Below, in pieces: positions 1 to 8,242 of a DNA stretch of 64,000 nt. The DNA lies in contig NZ_CP104850.1 of assembly GCF_028864635.1 (NCBI RefSeq), forward strand, positions 2,531,288 through 2,595,287, given 5' to 3'. Position numbers and translations under genes: made by a program. The first letter of the stretch is position 1, and every line of letters begins with the position of its first letter. The notes under the pieces are model-generated. The model searched no databases and was not told where the DNA came from. It saw nothing but the letters and a program-made list of their open reading frames with translations. The DNA is from Cloacibacterium sp. TD35 (lineage in GTDB: Bacteria > Bacteroidota > Bacteroidia > Flavobacteriales > Weeksellaceae).

Positions 1-185
1 AAATGAAATTTTGGATCATTATATCGAATAAAAAACCAATGATTAATTATTTTTTTTTCTATCATTTCATTTGCAAAACTAAAAATGGTATTATTAAGTA
101 TATCATCAGCTGATTTTGTACCTACATATATTTTATAATAAATCCATTCACCACCTATAATATTATAAACATTTAATCTTTTCAT
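1..185 (-). CDS. LanB small subunit, SpaB_C type (partial, cut by window edge)
   Basis: Start of a thiopeptide/lantibiotic-type dehydratase small subunit that continues past the left edge. The visible ~61 residues contain GGEWIYYKIYVG and HWFFIRYNDPKFH, which closely match the N-terminus of the SpaB_C protein at 7386-8237. In split class I dehydratases this chain carries the glutamate-elimination activity that turns glutamylated Ser/Thr into dehydroamino acids. Its ATG overlaps the stop of the LanB large-subunit gene by four bases (ATGA), so the two are translationally coupled. Family assignment is firm; the C-terminus is not visible. Confidence 0.85.
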   Translation of the reverse strand, partial: MKRLNVYNIIGGEWIYYKIYVGTKSADDILNNTIFSFANEMIEKKIINHWFFIRYNDPKFH

Positions 186-2425
186 TTTTTATCATTGATT
201 TTTGTAAATGTCATAATTACTTCATTTGTAAAATGATTTCCTTTTTTATCTTTTACTATTGAATCTTTGCTTAGGAATATAAACTCATTTAGTTTAATAA
301 ATAATCGGTTTTTAATTACATCAACAAACATCTTTACATAACTTATATTATTTGTATTTATCAAAAGTTCATTATCACCATCTGATAAAAGGATATAATC
401 TGGTAAATTAAATTTCGATTTCAATTTTTCTATTTCGTATTTTAAATCAACTATATTTTTTGAATTAATTAGTGATTTATAATCATCAGCTTCTAAAATC
501 CATGTAGCATATGATAAAATAACATTATTGTACTCTATTCTTGGTATAAATTTATATAAATTTTCAAAAACACTTAAATCAAAGAAAACCCCAGTTAAAT
601 TATTTACTGACTGCGACTGCAAATCGCATAAAAAGTTATAGATAGGTAGAGAATTAGAATTAGAGTAATTATGTGCATTGGTTAATTTAGGTATAATTTC
701 TTTGTTATATAACTTAGATTTTAAAAAAATCTTATTATTTTTAATTGACACCGTAATATCGTCCAAAGAAATTTGATTCTCTTTTGGCTTTAATGATCTA
801 GCTAGATAGGGAATTTCAAAACTTCTTAAATCTGGTCTTGAAAGAATATTTCCAACTCTAGCCTCAGGTAAATGAACAATTTCTGCTATTATTTTATCAC
901 TATTATTCTCAATGCTTATTATTTCATTTACATATTCATGAATTTTTTGATCCGCATGACAAAACCTAGCAAGCAAATTTGCTCCACTTCCTCCGCCCCC
1001 ACCACTGAATTTAATCTTGTGATTGTTTTCCTCTTTAATAATCTCTAACATGAAAGAAATTGTATCAGGTAATTCATCAATTGAGATGTCAGGTAAAAAA
1101 GAAAAATCACTGTCATCAATTTTAATTACTTGTTGATGTAGTTCAATACTTTTAATTATTTTCTTTTGGATTATTTTATCAATAGTTGACCATTTAATTT
1201 CTTGAGCATCTTTATAATCAAAAGGTTGAGAAATAAACAGATCATCTATTAAAGGATTATCATCATTTGATTGAGAATTTTTGCCATATCCTATTCCTAT
1301 TTCTGGGTCCAAAACTTGTAAAATAGGTACTTCATGACCTTCATATCTTTCATAAAAGGATTCCTTAAAATTGTCTAAATTACTTTTATTTCTTTTTTTT
1401 CTAATTTTATTTAAAAAATAAATAGTGCTCAGCACTTCTTTAGTAATAATCCTATTAATTGTATTTTGTTCGTTTGATAACACTAAATCACATTGAAATA
1501 AATATTTTAAATCATATTTATAGTCTTCTCTTTCTTGAATAATTTGACTTATGTCAATATATTCATTAATATCATTTCCAATGTTCAAGTCAATATTTTT
1601 TAATTTTTCCTCAATGGTATTTATGAAATTTAAATATAAATTATTGGGGGCTCTTTCATTTAATATATTGCGTAATTGAGAAAAAAATTCCGTGCCAGTT
1701 ACTGAAGGCTCTAATTCACTGACTAATACTTGAGAGTCAATTAGCTCTTCAATAAATTCATATGCTGTTTCATTATCTATGTCCTTGTCAGTAATCAATG
1801 CTATAGCTTCTTCAATAAATAAACCATTCTTACTATTTTGGATGATTTTATCAAGATATTGAGATGCTTCTACAGCAACAATATCATAATGCCTATTATT
1901 TTTTTTATAATAATATTCAATATATCTATATTTATCGTTTACCTTATAAAGACTTGAATTAGGAAAAAATTTAAGTTTCTTTTTTATATCATCATTTTTT
2001 AGCATTTCATAAGAAAGAAATACAACATAATTCATATCAAGTCTTGTGTGGCGCATATATTTTTGATTGTTACTCAGTAAAATATTAGTTAAATCTGAAT
2101 ACTCACCGACAGAACACCCTGCAAATAATCCGTAAGGTGTGCAACGTGAACACATGCGAGAAATATATTTTAGTACGCTATTCTTTAAACGTTCTTTTTT
2201 ATCTATACTTGTAATTTCATCTTTTAGAAACTTTTCAATTTGAAAATATAATGTTGGAGAAGCCAAAAAAATACCTTCAATTATCTTTTTATCTTTTAAA
2301 ATCTCTTTAAACTTTTCATCAGAAATTATATCTGGGGAAGATGATAAGTCAAAAAAATAATTAATTGGTAAAAGAGGGGTTCGTAATATATATTTGTTAG
2401 TAGGGATATATTTTTCCTTTTTCAT
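182..2425 (-). CDS. Lantibiotic dehydratase large subunit (LanB, glutamylation domain)
   Basis: A 747-aa protein of the lantibiotic dehydratase N-terminal family, which transfers glutamate from glutamyl-tRNA to Ser/Thr of a precursor. Landmarks are the N-terminal YILRTPLLPINYFF, SRCTPYGLFAGCSVGE, TRLDMNYVVF, a Gly-rich stretch GGGGGSGANLLARFCH and LTNAHNYSNSNSLPIYNFL. All recur with small changes in the paralogue at 8243-10411. The elimination domain is a separate gene (1-185), so this is a split LanB. It lies 10 bp after the LanC gene in one operon and probably acts on the Cys-rich precursors at 3782-4729. Confidence 0.93.
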   Translation of the reverse strand: MKKEKYIPTNKYILRTPLLPINYFFDLSSSPDIISDEKFKEILKDKKIIEGIFLASPTLYFQIEKFLKDEITSIDKKERLKNSVLKYISRMCSRCTPYGLFAGCSVGEYSDLTNILLSNNQKYMRHTRLDMNYVVFLSYEMLKNDDIKKKLKFFPNSSLYKVNDKYRYIEYYYKKNNRHYDIVAVEASQYLDKIIQNSKNGLFIEEAIALITDKDIDNETAYEFIEELIDSQVLVSELEPSVTGTEFFSQLRNILNERAPNNLYLNFINTIEEKLKNIDLNIGNDINEYIDISQIIQEREDYKYDLKYLFQCDLVLSNEQNTINRIITKEVLSTIYFLNKIRKKRNKSNLDNFKESFYERYEGHEVPILQVLDPEIGIGYGKNSQSNDDNPLIDDLFISQPFDYKDAQEIKWSTIDKIIQKKIIKSIELHQQVIKIDDSDFSFLPDISIDELPDTISFMLEIIKEENNHKIKFSGGGGGSGANLLARFCHADQKIHEYVNEIISIENNSDKIIAEIVHLPEARVGNILSRPDLRSFEIPYLARSLKPKENQISLDDITVSIKNNKIFLKSKLYNKEIIPKLTNAHNYSNSNSLPIYNFLCDLQSQSVNNLTGVFFDLSVFENLYKFIPRIEYNNVILSYATWILEADDYKSLINSKNIVDLKYEIEKLKSKFNLPDYILLSDGDNELLINTNNISYVKMFVDVIKNRLFIKLNEFIFLSKDSIVKDKKGNHFTNEVIMTFTKINDKK

Positions 2426-2435
2426 AAATTTTGCT

Positions 2436-3683
2436 TTATTCTAATAAGAATATAGATTGCCAATTAAAATTAGATTTTTCTTTTAAAATATTATCTAATA
2501 AAAAAACACCTATGCCAGTAATTCCGTCTAAGATCCCTATCGCTTGAACTAACTCTCCTTCTCCATTATATTTCATAAACCCAGCTAAACCATCATCATA
2601 TTTAGCTTTTAAAAGGGTTTCTTTTGTAAATTTCACATAAAGATCTTCAAAATTTTTATCTTTAGTAATTTTATACCATTTACAATGATTGTACGCAACA
2701 CTTGCTGTACCATGACAAAATCCAGCATCATATCTATCTTTATTAATTAAAGCGGACTCAATATCATTTCTTTTTAATGTAGATAAAGCAATTTGATTTG
2801 ACTTATCAATTAAGAAATCATCTTTTAACAAATTTCCAGCTTTATATAATGCGTAAGAAACAGATTGATCACCATAACACCATCCTAAATGAATGTTATA
2901 AAAAGCCGTTTTTTTATTTACTGCAATACTTGGAAATTTGCAAAAACTTTTATCATTATCGTTTTCAAATAATAATATTGTATTTGTACTTTCAATAAGC
3001 GCTTCACGAACTTTTAAATTCTGAGGGAATTTTTCTAAAAATTTTATTAAAATTAATATATAAGAAACATGTCCATGTGCTAAACCTAAGTTAGTTTTCT
3101 GAAAACTTTCAGAAATTTCAGTTACATCTCTCAGATCATAAGCATTTTGTCCGTCAGATATAATTATTTCAGAAATTTTTTCAAATAAAGAAACAATTTT
3201 GTTTTTTTCAGAAATTTTTTCGAATCTTTCTAATGTATAATAGGCTATACCTAAAACACCATGTAGAAAATCAATCTGTTCAACCTTTTGTTTATGCTCT
3301 AAATTGTCAATATAGGAAAGAAAATAATCTACTGTATCCAGCAATATCTCATCAATTATTAATAAATTATCCTCTAAATCTAAATTTTTAAAGTTACCAG
3401 TTTTTTCTAAAATATTTAGCATGAAACCAATACCTGAAACACCAGAGCTAAAAGTTGTTCCAATTTTTTGATCACTTTCATTTATATGTTCAAAAATATA
3501 TTCAATTATTTTTTCAATATACTCTAAATATTTTTTTTCATCACTATATAAATAAAGCATATAATAAAATAAAGGAATTCCGCTTAAACCTGTCATTAAT
3601 GAAATGTCACTTCTAAATGGTTGTTTTTTCCAATTTATATATATAGAATTTTCTATTTCATAAATTTTTTCTTCAATTTTCAT
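2436..3683 (-). CDS. Lanthionine synthetase C-like cyclase (LanC)
   Basis: LanC-family zinc enzyme that adds cysteine thiols to dehydroamino acids to form (methyl)lanthionine rings. The zinc-ligand motifs are present: GWCYGD (Cys269) and FCHGTAS (Cys323, His324), numbering from the ATG at 3683. LAHGHVSYIL and a C-terminal LDGITGIGVFLL are also typical. The frame stays open to an ATG at 3830, but that start would overlap the precursor ending at 3782. The shorter start MKIEEKIYEIENSIY fits the family better. It is flanked by Cys-containing precursors and LanB. It is the only LanC in the window, so the right-hand LanB set has no cyclase of its own. Confidence 0.92.
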   Translation of the reverse strand: MKIEEKIYEIENSIYINWKKQPFRSDISLMTGLSGIPLFYYMLYLYSDEKKYLEYIEKIIEYIFEHINESDQKIGTTFSSGVSGIGFMLNILEKTGNFKNLDLEDNLLIIDEILLDTVDYFLSYIDNLEHKQKVEQIDFLHGVLGIAYYTLERFEKISEKNKIVSLFEKISEIIISDGQNAYDLRDVTEISESFQKTNLGLAHGHVSYILILIKFLEKFPQNLKVREALIESTNTILLFENDNDKSFCKFPSIAVNKKTAFYNIHLGWCYGDQSVSYALYKAGNLLKDDFLIDKSNQIALSTLKRNDIESALINKDRYDAGFCHGTASVAYNHCKWYKITKDKNFEDLYVKFTKETLLKAKYDDGLAGFMKYNGEGELVQAIGILDGITGIGVFLLDNILKEKSNFNWQSIFLLE

Positions 3684-3781
3684 ACAATTAAAACAAAAGA
3701 AGTTGTCACAAAAGTCTATGACAATTTGAATAATGCTAAGATCATTTCTTTCGAGACAACTTCTTATTTGAAATAAAACAA

Positions 3782-3991
3782 TTAGTTTATTTGCTCTTGA
3801 TAAGTTGGAGTCATAGGATCTACTGGACAATTATTTGTTTTAGATGGTCCAGCACTACCACTAGTACACCAACAACAAGTAAAATCGTGCCATGTGCTAC
3901 TATCTGAACCTCCTCCTTGAATTGAAGCAGATTGTTCTTTTGTAAGTTTTGTAATTTTCTCTTTGTTTAATGTTAGTTTTTTCTTTTTCAT
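3782..3991 (-). CDS. Class I lanthipeptide precursor 1 (Cys-rich)
   Basis: A 69-aa precursor starting at MKKKKLTLNKEK; a longer in-frame upstream start is unlikely because the sister genes begin at the same MKKKK. The leader matches the Bacteroidota class I pattern (KKLxLxKxxI/VxxL ending in GG), with IQGGG as predicted cleavage region. The core contains FTCCWCTSG and a fourth Cys near KTNNCPVD. Three Cys within four residues next to Ser/Thr predict a compact set of thioether rings. It is the last of four intact precursors and directly precedes lanC. Confidence 0.9.
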   Translation of the reverse strand: MKKKKLTLNKEKITKLTKEQSASIQGGGSDSSTWHDFTCCWCTSGSAGPSKTNNCPVDPMTPTYQEQIN

Positions 3992-4017
3992 AAAATATAA
4001 ATTTAATATTAAAATGT

Positions 4018-4227
4018 TTATTCTATCTTTGTAATATCTTGTGATGTACATGTATTCCAAGAATCCTTAGTGTCATCACCAGTAGTACACCAACAACATG
4101 TAAAGCCATTATTTGTACTATACGCAGAACCTGTCGGTCGCTCGTTTCCACCTTGAATGATGGCAGATCGATCTTTTGTTAATTTGGTTACTTTCTCTTT
4201 GTTTAATGTTAATTTTTTCTTTTTCAT
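4018..4227 (-). CDS. Class I lanthipeptide precursor 2 (Cys-rich)
   Basis: A 69-aa precursor with leader MKKKKLTLNKEKVTKLTK ending in IQGG. The core runs NERPTGSAYSTNNG, then FTCCWCTTGDD, then a fourth Cys in WNTCTSQ. Its leader is nearly identical to the neighbouring precursors while the core tail differs. This is the expected pattern for a family that keeps its enzyme-recognition leader and diversifies the product. It is transcribed with precursor 1, lanC and lanB, about 26 bp apart. Confidence 0.9.
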   Translation of the reverse strand: MKKKKLTLNKEKVTKLTKDRSAIIQGGNERPTGSAYSTNNGFTCCWCTTGDDTKDSWNTCTSQDITKIE

Positions 4228-4294
4228 TATAAAAAATATTAAGGTTTAGTTAATTTTAATTATTTGACTTCTAATTGCTTTCAATTAATTTTTA

Positions 4295-4471
4295 TTAGCC
4301 AATTGCTTCTACCGTCCATGGTTTAGGTCCATCATCACCTCCTGTACAAAGACAACATGTAAAATCATGATTTGTACTTTTTTGTGAACCACCTCCTTGT
4401 ATTAAAGAAGATTGTTCTTTTGTAAGTTTGGTTACTTTCTCTTTGTTTAATGTTAATTTTTTCTTTTTCAT
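4295..4471 (-). CDS. Class I lanthipeptide precursor 3 (Cys-rich, 58 aa)
   Basis: A 58-aa gene found by translating the minus strand between precursors 2 and 4. The leader is almost the same as precursor 4 (MKKKKLTLNKEKVTKLTKEQ, then SSLIQGGG). The core begins SQKSTNHDFTCCLCTGG and then diverges to DDGPKPWTVEAIG. It lacks the fourth, C-terminal Cys of the other three, so its product should have at most three thioether rings. Leader and first half of the core are nearly identical to precursor 4, pointing to recent duplication. Confidence 0.88.
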   Translation of the reverse strand: MKKKKLTLNKEKVTKLTKEQSSLIQGGGSQKSTNHDFTCCLCTGGDDGPKPWTVEAIG

Positions 4472-4540
4472 TATAAAAAATATTAAAGTTTTTTTGTGTA
4501 GAGACTTGAATTAATTTTAATTACTAAATAATATTTCAAT

Positions 4541-4729
4541 CTAATTTGCTAATTCTTCTGTTGACAAACAAGAAGTTCTTGAAGGTTCATAATCACCTCC
4601 TGTACAAAGACAACATGTAAAATCATGATTTGTACTTTTTTGTGAACCACCTCCTTGTATTAAAGAAGATTGTTCTTTTGTAAGTTTGGTTACTTTCTCT
4701 TTGTTTAATGTTAATTTTTTCTTTTTCAT
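4541..4729 (-). CDS. Class I lanthipeptide precursor 4 (Cys-rich)
   Basis: A 62-aa precursor from MKKKKLTLNKEK; an in-frame upstream ATG at 4795 is rejected by comparison with its paralogues. The leader ends SSLIQGGG and the core is SQKSTNHDFTCCLCTGG followed by DYEPSRTSCLSTEELAN, with four Cys. It is the first intact precursor downstream of a decayed duplicate (4797-4961). The product is inferred to be dehydrated by the LanB at 182-2425 and cyclised by the LanC at 2436-3683. Export genes are not in the window. Confidence 0.9.
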   Translation of the reverse strand: MKKKKLTLNKEKVTKLTKEQSSLIQGGGSQKSTNHDFTCCLCTGGDYEPSRTSCLSTEELAN

Positions 4730-4796
4730 TATAAAATATATTAAAATTTTTGTGTAGAGACTTGAATTAATTTTAATTACTAAATAATATTTCAAT

Positions 4797-4961
4797 CTAA
4801 TTTGCTAATTCTTCTGTTGACAAACAAGAAGTTCTTGAAGGTTCATAATCACCTCCTGTACAAAGACAACATGTAAAATCATGATTTGTAATTTTTTGTG
4901 AACCTCCTTCTTGTATAAAAAAGATTGTTCTTTTGTAAGTTTGGTTACTTTCTCTTTTTCT
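4797..4961 (-). pseudogene. Decayed lanthipeptide precursor copy
   Basis: The minus strand reads the same leader (KEKVTKLTKEQS) and the same core end (NHDFTCCLCTGG, then DYEPSRTSCLSTEELAN) as precursor 4. The MKKKKLTLN start is gone, and one base is missing in the SSLIQGGG region, putting leader and core in different frames. It is a tandem duplicate of precursor 4 that has lost function, although the core half is still almost identical, so the event is recent. Confidence 0.85.
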
Positions 4962-4970
4962 TAGTAAAAT

Positions 4971-5084
4971 TTATTTTATAATTTTTATGTAATACTGTAG
5001 TTCTCCAGATGATGTACTATTATTTCTTGCTCGTACACTCCCTCCAGTATTTATTAACAAAATTTGATTTTTCAGTGAACTCTC
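4971..5084 (-). pseudogene. Possible older precursor remnant
   Basis: The minus strand has a short open stretch that reads ESSLKNQILLINTGG, then SVRARNNSTSSGEL, before a stop. The hydrophobic run ending in GG followed by a Ser/Thr/Asn-rich tail resembles the end of a precursor leader plus core. There is no start codon, an in-frame stop lies just upstream and there is no Cys. The position, directly upstream of the decayed duplicate, is suggestive only. Chance resemblance is possible. Confidence 0.25.
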
Positions 5085-5159
5085 CTACTTTTGTTGACTC
5101 AAAAATTAATCTTTTATAGTTTTACTTATTCTTAGATTTTAGTATTATATTTGTTATTT

Positions 5160-5996
5160 TTAATACTTGATAGATTTATTTAAATCAATTGGATTATTAT
5201 ATTTTTTAATTAAAGATCTCAAATTTTCATTTTTTTCTCTTTCATTTACCTTATTTACTTTGGTTCCATCATTTAAAAAAATATCCGAACCAATAGACGC
5301 CCCAACATTATTTCTAATAAAACCAATTGGCGAAGAATAGTATGAAAGCTTTATAGACTTATATTTTTCCCAGTTTACAGATACACTCAATTTTTTTGAC
5401 ATGTCTATAAATTGATTAACATAATTATTTTTTAAATTTTCAGATTTGACTAAAGAAAATTTATAGTTCCCTTTAATATCTTCTAATTCAACTATTAACC
5501 CTGGTAAACCATGAAATTTATATGGTCCTTCTTGAAATGGTATTGATTCTGTAAACCAAGCAATCCAATTTCTGCCACCCCATTTTGTTGTAGCTTTTTG
5601 TATAGATAATCCGTTGATTGTCTTTTTTTCATTTGTAAGTATCCAATCTTGAGTGTCTATAGTTTTTAGATTTAACACAATATTTTCAATTATATCATAT
5701 TCTTCAAAATTATTGTTACCTTTTTTATGTGATACAATATTTGAAGTGTTGAGTTTTATATTTTGGGAGAAAGGAAGATTATTAATTATTAGAGAATCTG
5801 CGATAAAAAAATCTCTTGTATAATAATTTACTTCCTCACCATTAATATCTAAATGATAATTTTCCTTAGTAATTAAAGTTAATGTTGAATCTTTTCTGGA
5901 TTCTACATCATAGATAAAGCGATATGTTTGAGAAAATATAAAGTTACTAATGATTACTGTAAATAAAACAATACTATTTTTCATATTCTTTCTCAT
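5160..5996 (-). CDS. GLPGLI family secreted protein
   Basis: A 278-aa exported protein with an N-terminal signal peptide (MKNSIVLFTVIISNFIFSQT) and the family signature HGLPGLIVELEDIKGNYKF near residue 165. GLPGLI proteins are Bacteroidota cell-envelope proteins of unknown biochemical role. The first ATG (5996) lies inside the end of the upstream gene; a second at 5984 is equally likely. The gene overlaps the carboxypeptidase-regulatory-domain gene, so the two are co-expressed. It lies between the two lanthipeptide pathways; a role in immunity, export or envelope protection is only inferred from position. Confidence 0.88.
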   Translation of the reverse strand: MRKNMKNSIVLFTVIISNFIFSQTYRFIYDVESRKDSTLTLITKENYHLDINGEEVNYYTRDFFIADSLIINNLPFSQNIKLNTSNIVSHKKGNNNFEEYDIIENIVLNLKTIDTQDWILTNEKKTINGLSIQKATTKWGGRNWIAWFTESIPFQEGPYKFHGLPGLIVELEDIKGNYKFSLVKSENLKNNYVNQFIDMSKKLSVSVNWEKYKSIKLSYYSSPIGFIRNNVGASIGSDIFLNDGTKVNKVNEREKNENLRSLIKKYNNPIDLNKSIKY

Positions 5997-7146
5997 TTAT
6001 AAATTCTTTTTCACTTTCAGATAAAAGGATTGTAGTATCATCTTTGTTTATACTAGTTTTTAAATTACTCCATATTCTTTTATTTAAATCAACTTTATTA
6101 GTCAATTCTAAAAATTTAGATTCTGAGAATTTATTAAAAATAAGTTCTCTACTAAAACTATTTTTATGTTTTTGGTTATTTATTGTACAGTAACTAAATC
6201 CTTTAGTTCCAGCAATTGATGGAATATATTTATTATCTTTTCTGTAAAAATCAAAATATATAGTACCATTACCAACTTTAAAATCATATTCTAAACCATC
6301 TTTTGATTTTCTTTTATACGAAGGGTAATTTGTTTGATCATAATCTAATTGATAACGAAGTATTACTTTTTCTTTTTTATCATATATTAAATTTCCTGAA
6401 ACAATAATAGTTGGAGAATCTATCTTAAAAATGATGTTTTGTTCATCACCAGATTGGGATATAATTTTCCCAGAATATTTTGCGTTCTCTATCTTAAAAT
6501 AATCATTAACTCTATTAAGTTCATAATTAAAAAATAAATTACCTATAAAATCTCTAGATTGATTAAGAGATTGTCCTTTACAAATCTCATTTTCAGAAAT
6601 TGAATTTTTAAAATATTTCACATCACTTAACTCTAATTGTATAAAATCATCGTACTTCCTATTGTAAGCACTTTTATAGTTATACATATTTGACATTGTC
6701 CACATTTTCCCCTTAGAAATTAGAAGAAAACTTAATTCATCATCATCAATATTTTTCTGTTTATATGTAATGTCATAAACAGATGTCTCATTATAGTATT
6801 TCTTTTTATAGTTTTTCAAAACCTCAGAAAATAACTTCTTAATATCAATATTTGAAATAATAACTTCATCTATATTTTTATAAACTGGAGTTAATTCTAT
6901 TAGATTATTGATTTTTTTTAAACTCTTAGTTTTATAATTATATGCAGTAATTTCAAAGTTGTTAGCAGTTGAAGGAACTAACACATAACCTTCATCGTTT
7001 GAGTACAAAACATCCTTTAATAAGATAATTCTAGCTTTAGAAATAGGCTTACCATCTTCACTGTCAACAATCTTAATTTTTATTAATTCTTGAGAATATA
7101 TAAACTTAGAAAAAAAAAGAAAAAGAATAATTATAGTTTGTTTCAT
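5974..7146 (-). CDS. Secreted protein with carboxypeptidase-regulatory-like domain
   Basis: A 390-aa protein with a signal peptide (MKQTIIILFLFFSKFIYSQE) followed by a beta-sandwich domain of the carboxypeptidase D regulatory type (IKIVDSEDGKPISKARIILL, roughly residues 22-90). The rest resembles envelope proteins commonly paired with GLPGLI proteins in Flavobacteriia. It begins a two-gene unit with the GLPGLI gene (23-bp overlap). The 239-bp spacer upstream holds an operator-like motif shared with the lanthipeptide promoters (7346-7367), so co-regulation is plausible. Confidence 0.75.
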   Translation of the reverse strand: MKQTIIILFLFFSKFIYSQELIKIKIVDSEDGKPISKARIILLKDVLYSNDEGYVLVPSTANNFEITAYNYKTKSLKKINNLIELTPVYKNIDEVIISNIDIKKLFSEVLKNYKKKYYNETSVYDITYKQKNIDDDELSFLLISKGKMWTMSNMYNYKSAYNRKYDDFIQLELSDVKYFKNSISENEICKGQSLNQSRDFIGNLFFNYELNRVNDYFKIENAKYSGKIISQSGDEQNIIFKIDSPTIIVSGNLIYDKKEKVILRYQLDYDQTNYPSYKRKSKDGLEYDFKVGNGTIYFDFYRKDNKYIPSIAGTKGFSYCTINNQKHKNSFSRELIFNKFSESKFLELTNKVDLNKRIWSNLKTSINKDDTTILLSESEKEFINEKEYEK

Positions 7147-7345
7147 AATGTAACTTTTAAAAGTAATTTAAATCCTAAATTTCATAAAGTTTTTTTTAAT
7201 AAGAAATTACGTACAGTTATATTTCTTTATAATATTTGATTAAACATTTTATTATATTTTCAGTACTGATTTCAAAAACAAAATCATTTGTGTTTTTATT
7301 TTTCTCAAAATTGAAGATTTAAGGATTAATTATCAAAAAAAGCAT

Positions 7346-7367
7346 GCCGAAATTGATAAATTTTAGT
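7346..7367 (-). promoter_or_regulatory. Operator-like motif copy A
   Basis: Read on the minus strand, this 22-bp site contains AAAATTTATCAATTTCGGC. It matches the palindrome at 12957-12978 at 17 of 22 positions. It lies in the spacer upstream of the gene starting at 7146. The rest of the spacer (7147-7385) is AT-rich with no other clear element. Confidence 0.5.
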
Positions 7368-7385
7368 TAAAAACAAGTTGTTTAT

Positions 7386-8237
7386 TTATCTTAACAAATT
7401 GATATTATATATTTTATAAAGTCTCAATAAATAATCATATATAATCATTTCAAACAATCTTTGTTCGGAAATAAACAATCTATTGACATGCATATGGAAT
7501 ATACTTTGAAAAAAATCTATCATTTCTACATTCAAATACTCTTTCTTGTCCAATTCTAAAATTTTTTCAATAATAATATGAATCTCTGAAATATTATTTG
7601 TAATTAATTTTCTAATGCCATTGAACTCATTTGACTGGATAAATTCAAGATATTTAGGCTGAAAATCTTGATATTTTTTCTTTAGTTGCTTATTCAAGCT
7701 TTTGTCAGAATTAAATTCTATTTTAAAAGAATTATCATAATTCTTAATCCAATTTGTTTTTTCTTCACTTGATAATCCTAATTCAGATAAAATACAATCA
7801 ATATAAAATAAAGCAACTATTATTTTTTCTTCATCATTGTATTCTAAAAACTTTAGAATCAATTCACTGCTTCTAAAAAAGAGTTCCTCTGCATATTCTA
7901 TTGTATTTTCTCCATACCTTTCAAGTTCTCTTTTATAAGTATCAATTATTACGTTCGAAATCTCTCCAGAATTCAAATATTCTCCAAATAGAGAATTAAT
8001 TTTTTCCAGAATATAATTATAGTTGTTAAGGTTACTAATATTAAATCTTATTCTTAAATGTGGTTTCGGATCATTGTATCTAATAAAAAACCATTTTTTA
8101 ATCACTTTTTCATTCTGAAGTTGCTCAACTAATGGCTTTATCACTTCTAAAAGAAATATATCAGAAGTTTTAACTCCTGTATAAATCTTAAAATATATCC
8201 ATTCACTTCCTGGATAAAATATTCTACTTTCAGACAT
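7386..8237 (-). CDS. LanB small subunit, SpaB_C type (elimination domain)
   Basis: A 283-aa protein of the thiopeptide-type bacteriocin biosynthesis family, equivalent to the C-terminal elimination domain of full-length LanB. Landmarks are GSEWIYFKIYTGVKTSD and KKWFFIRYNDPKPHLRIRF at the N-terminus and IFHMHVNRLFISEQR near the C-terminus. It starts 5 bp after the partner LanB large subunit. It is the second such protein in the window, and this operon has no cyclase, so the natural product may be dehydrated without thioether bridges. Confidence 0.9.
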   Translation of the reverse strand: MSESRIFYPGSEWIYFKIYTGVKTSDIFLLEVIKPLVEQLQNEKVIKKWFFIRYNDPKPHLRIRFNISNLNNYNYILEKINSLFGEYLNSGEISNVIIDTYKRELERYGENTIEYAEELFFRSSELILKFLEYNDEEKIIVALFYIDCILSELGLSSEEKTNWIKNYDNSFKIEFNSDKSLNKQLKKKYQDFQPKYLEFIQSNEFNGIRKLITNNISEIHIIIEKILELDKKEYLNVEMIDFFQSIFHMHVNRLFISEQRLFEMIIYDYLLRLYKIYNINLLR

Positions 8238-8242
8238 TTTGT

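Larger units (their letters stand above)
4490..4961 (-). repeat. Tandem duplication (~256-bp period) covering precursor 4 and its decayed copy
   Basis: The stretch from about 4490 to 4705 is repeated at a distance of 256 bp (about 4746 to 4961). For example tgtgtagagacttgaatt occurs at 4495 and 4751, and ctaatttgctaattcttctg at 4541 and 4797. The repeat covers the 3' spacer and most of the precursor gene. The second copy has lost its first codons and carries a frameshift. This shows directly how the precursor array expands. Confidence 0.85.

Noticed and set aside
3684..3830. N-terminal extension of LanC to an ATG at 3830
   Set aside because: The extension overlaps the end of precursor 1 and has no LanC-like sequence; the ATG at 3683 gives a normal-length LanC.
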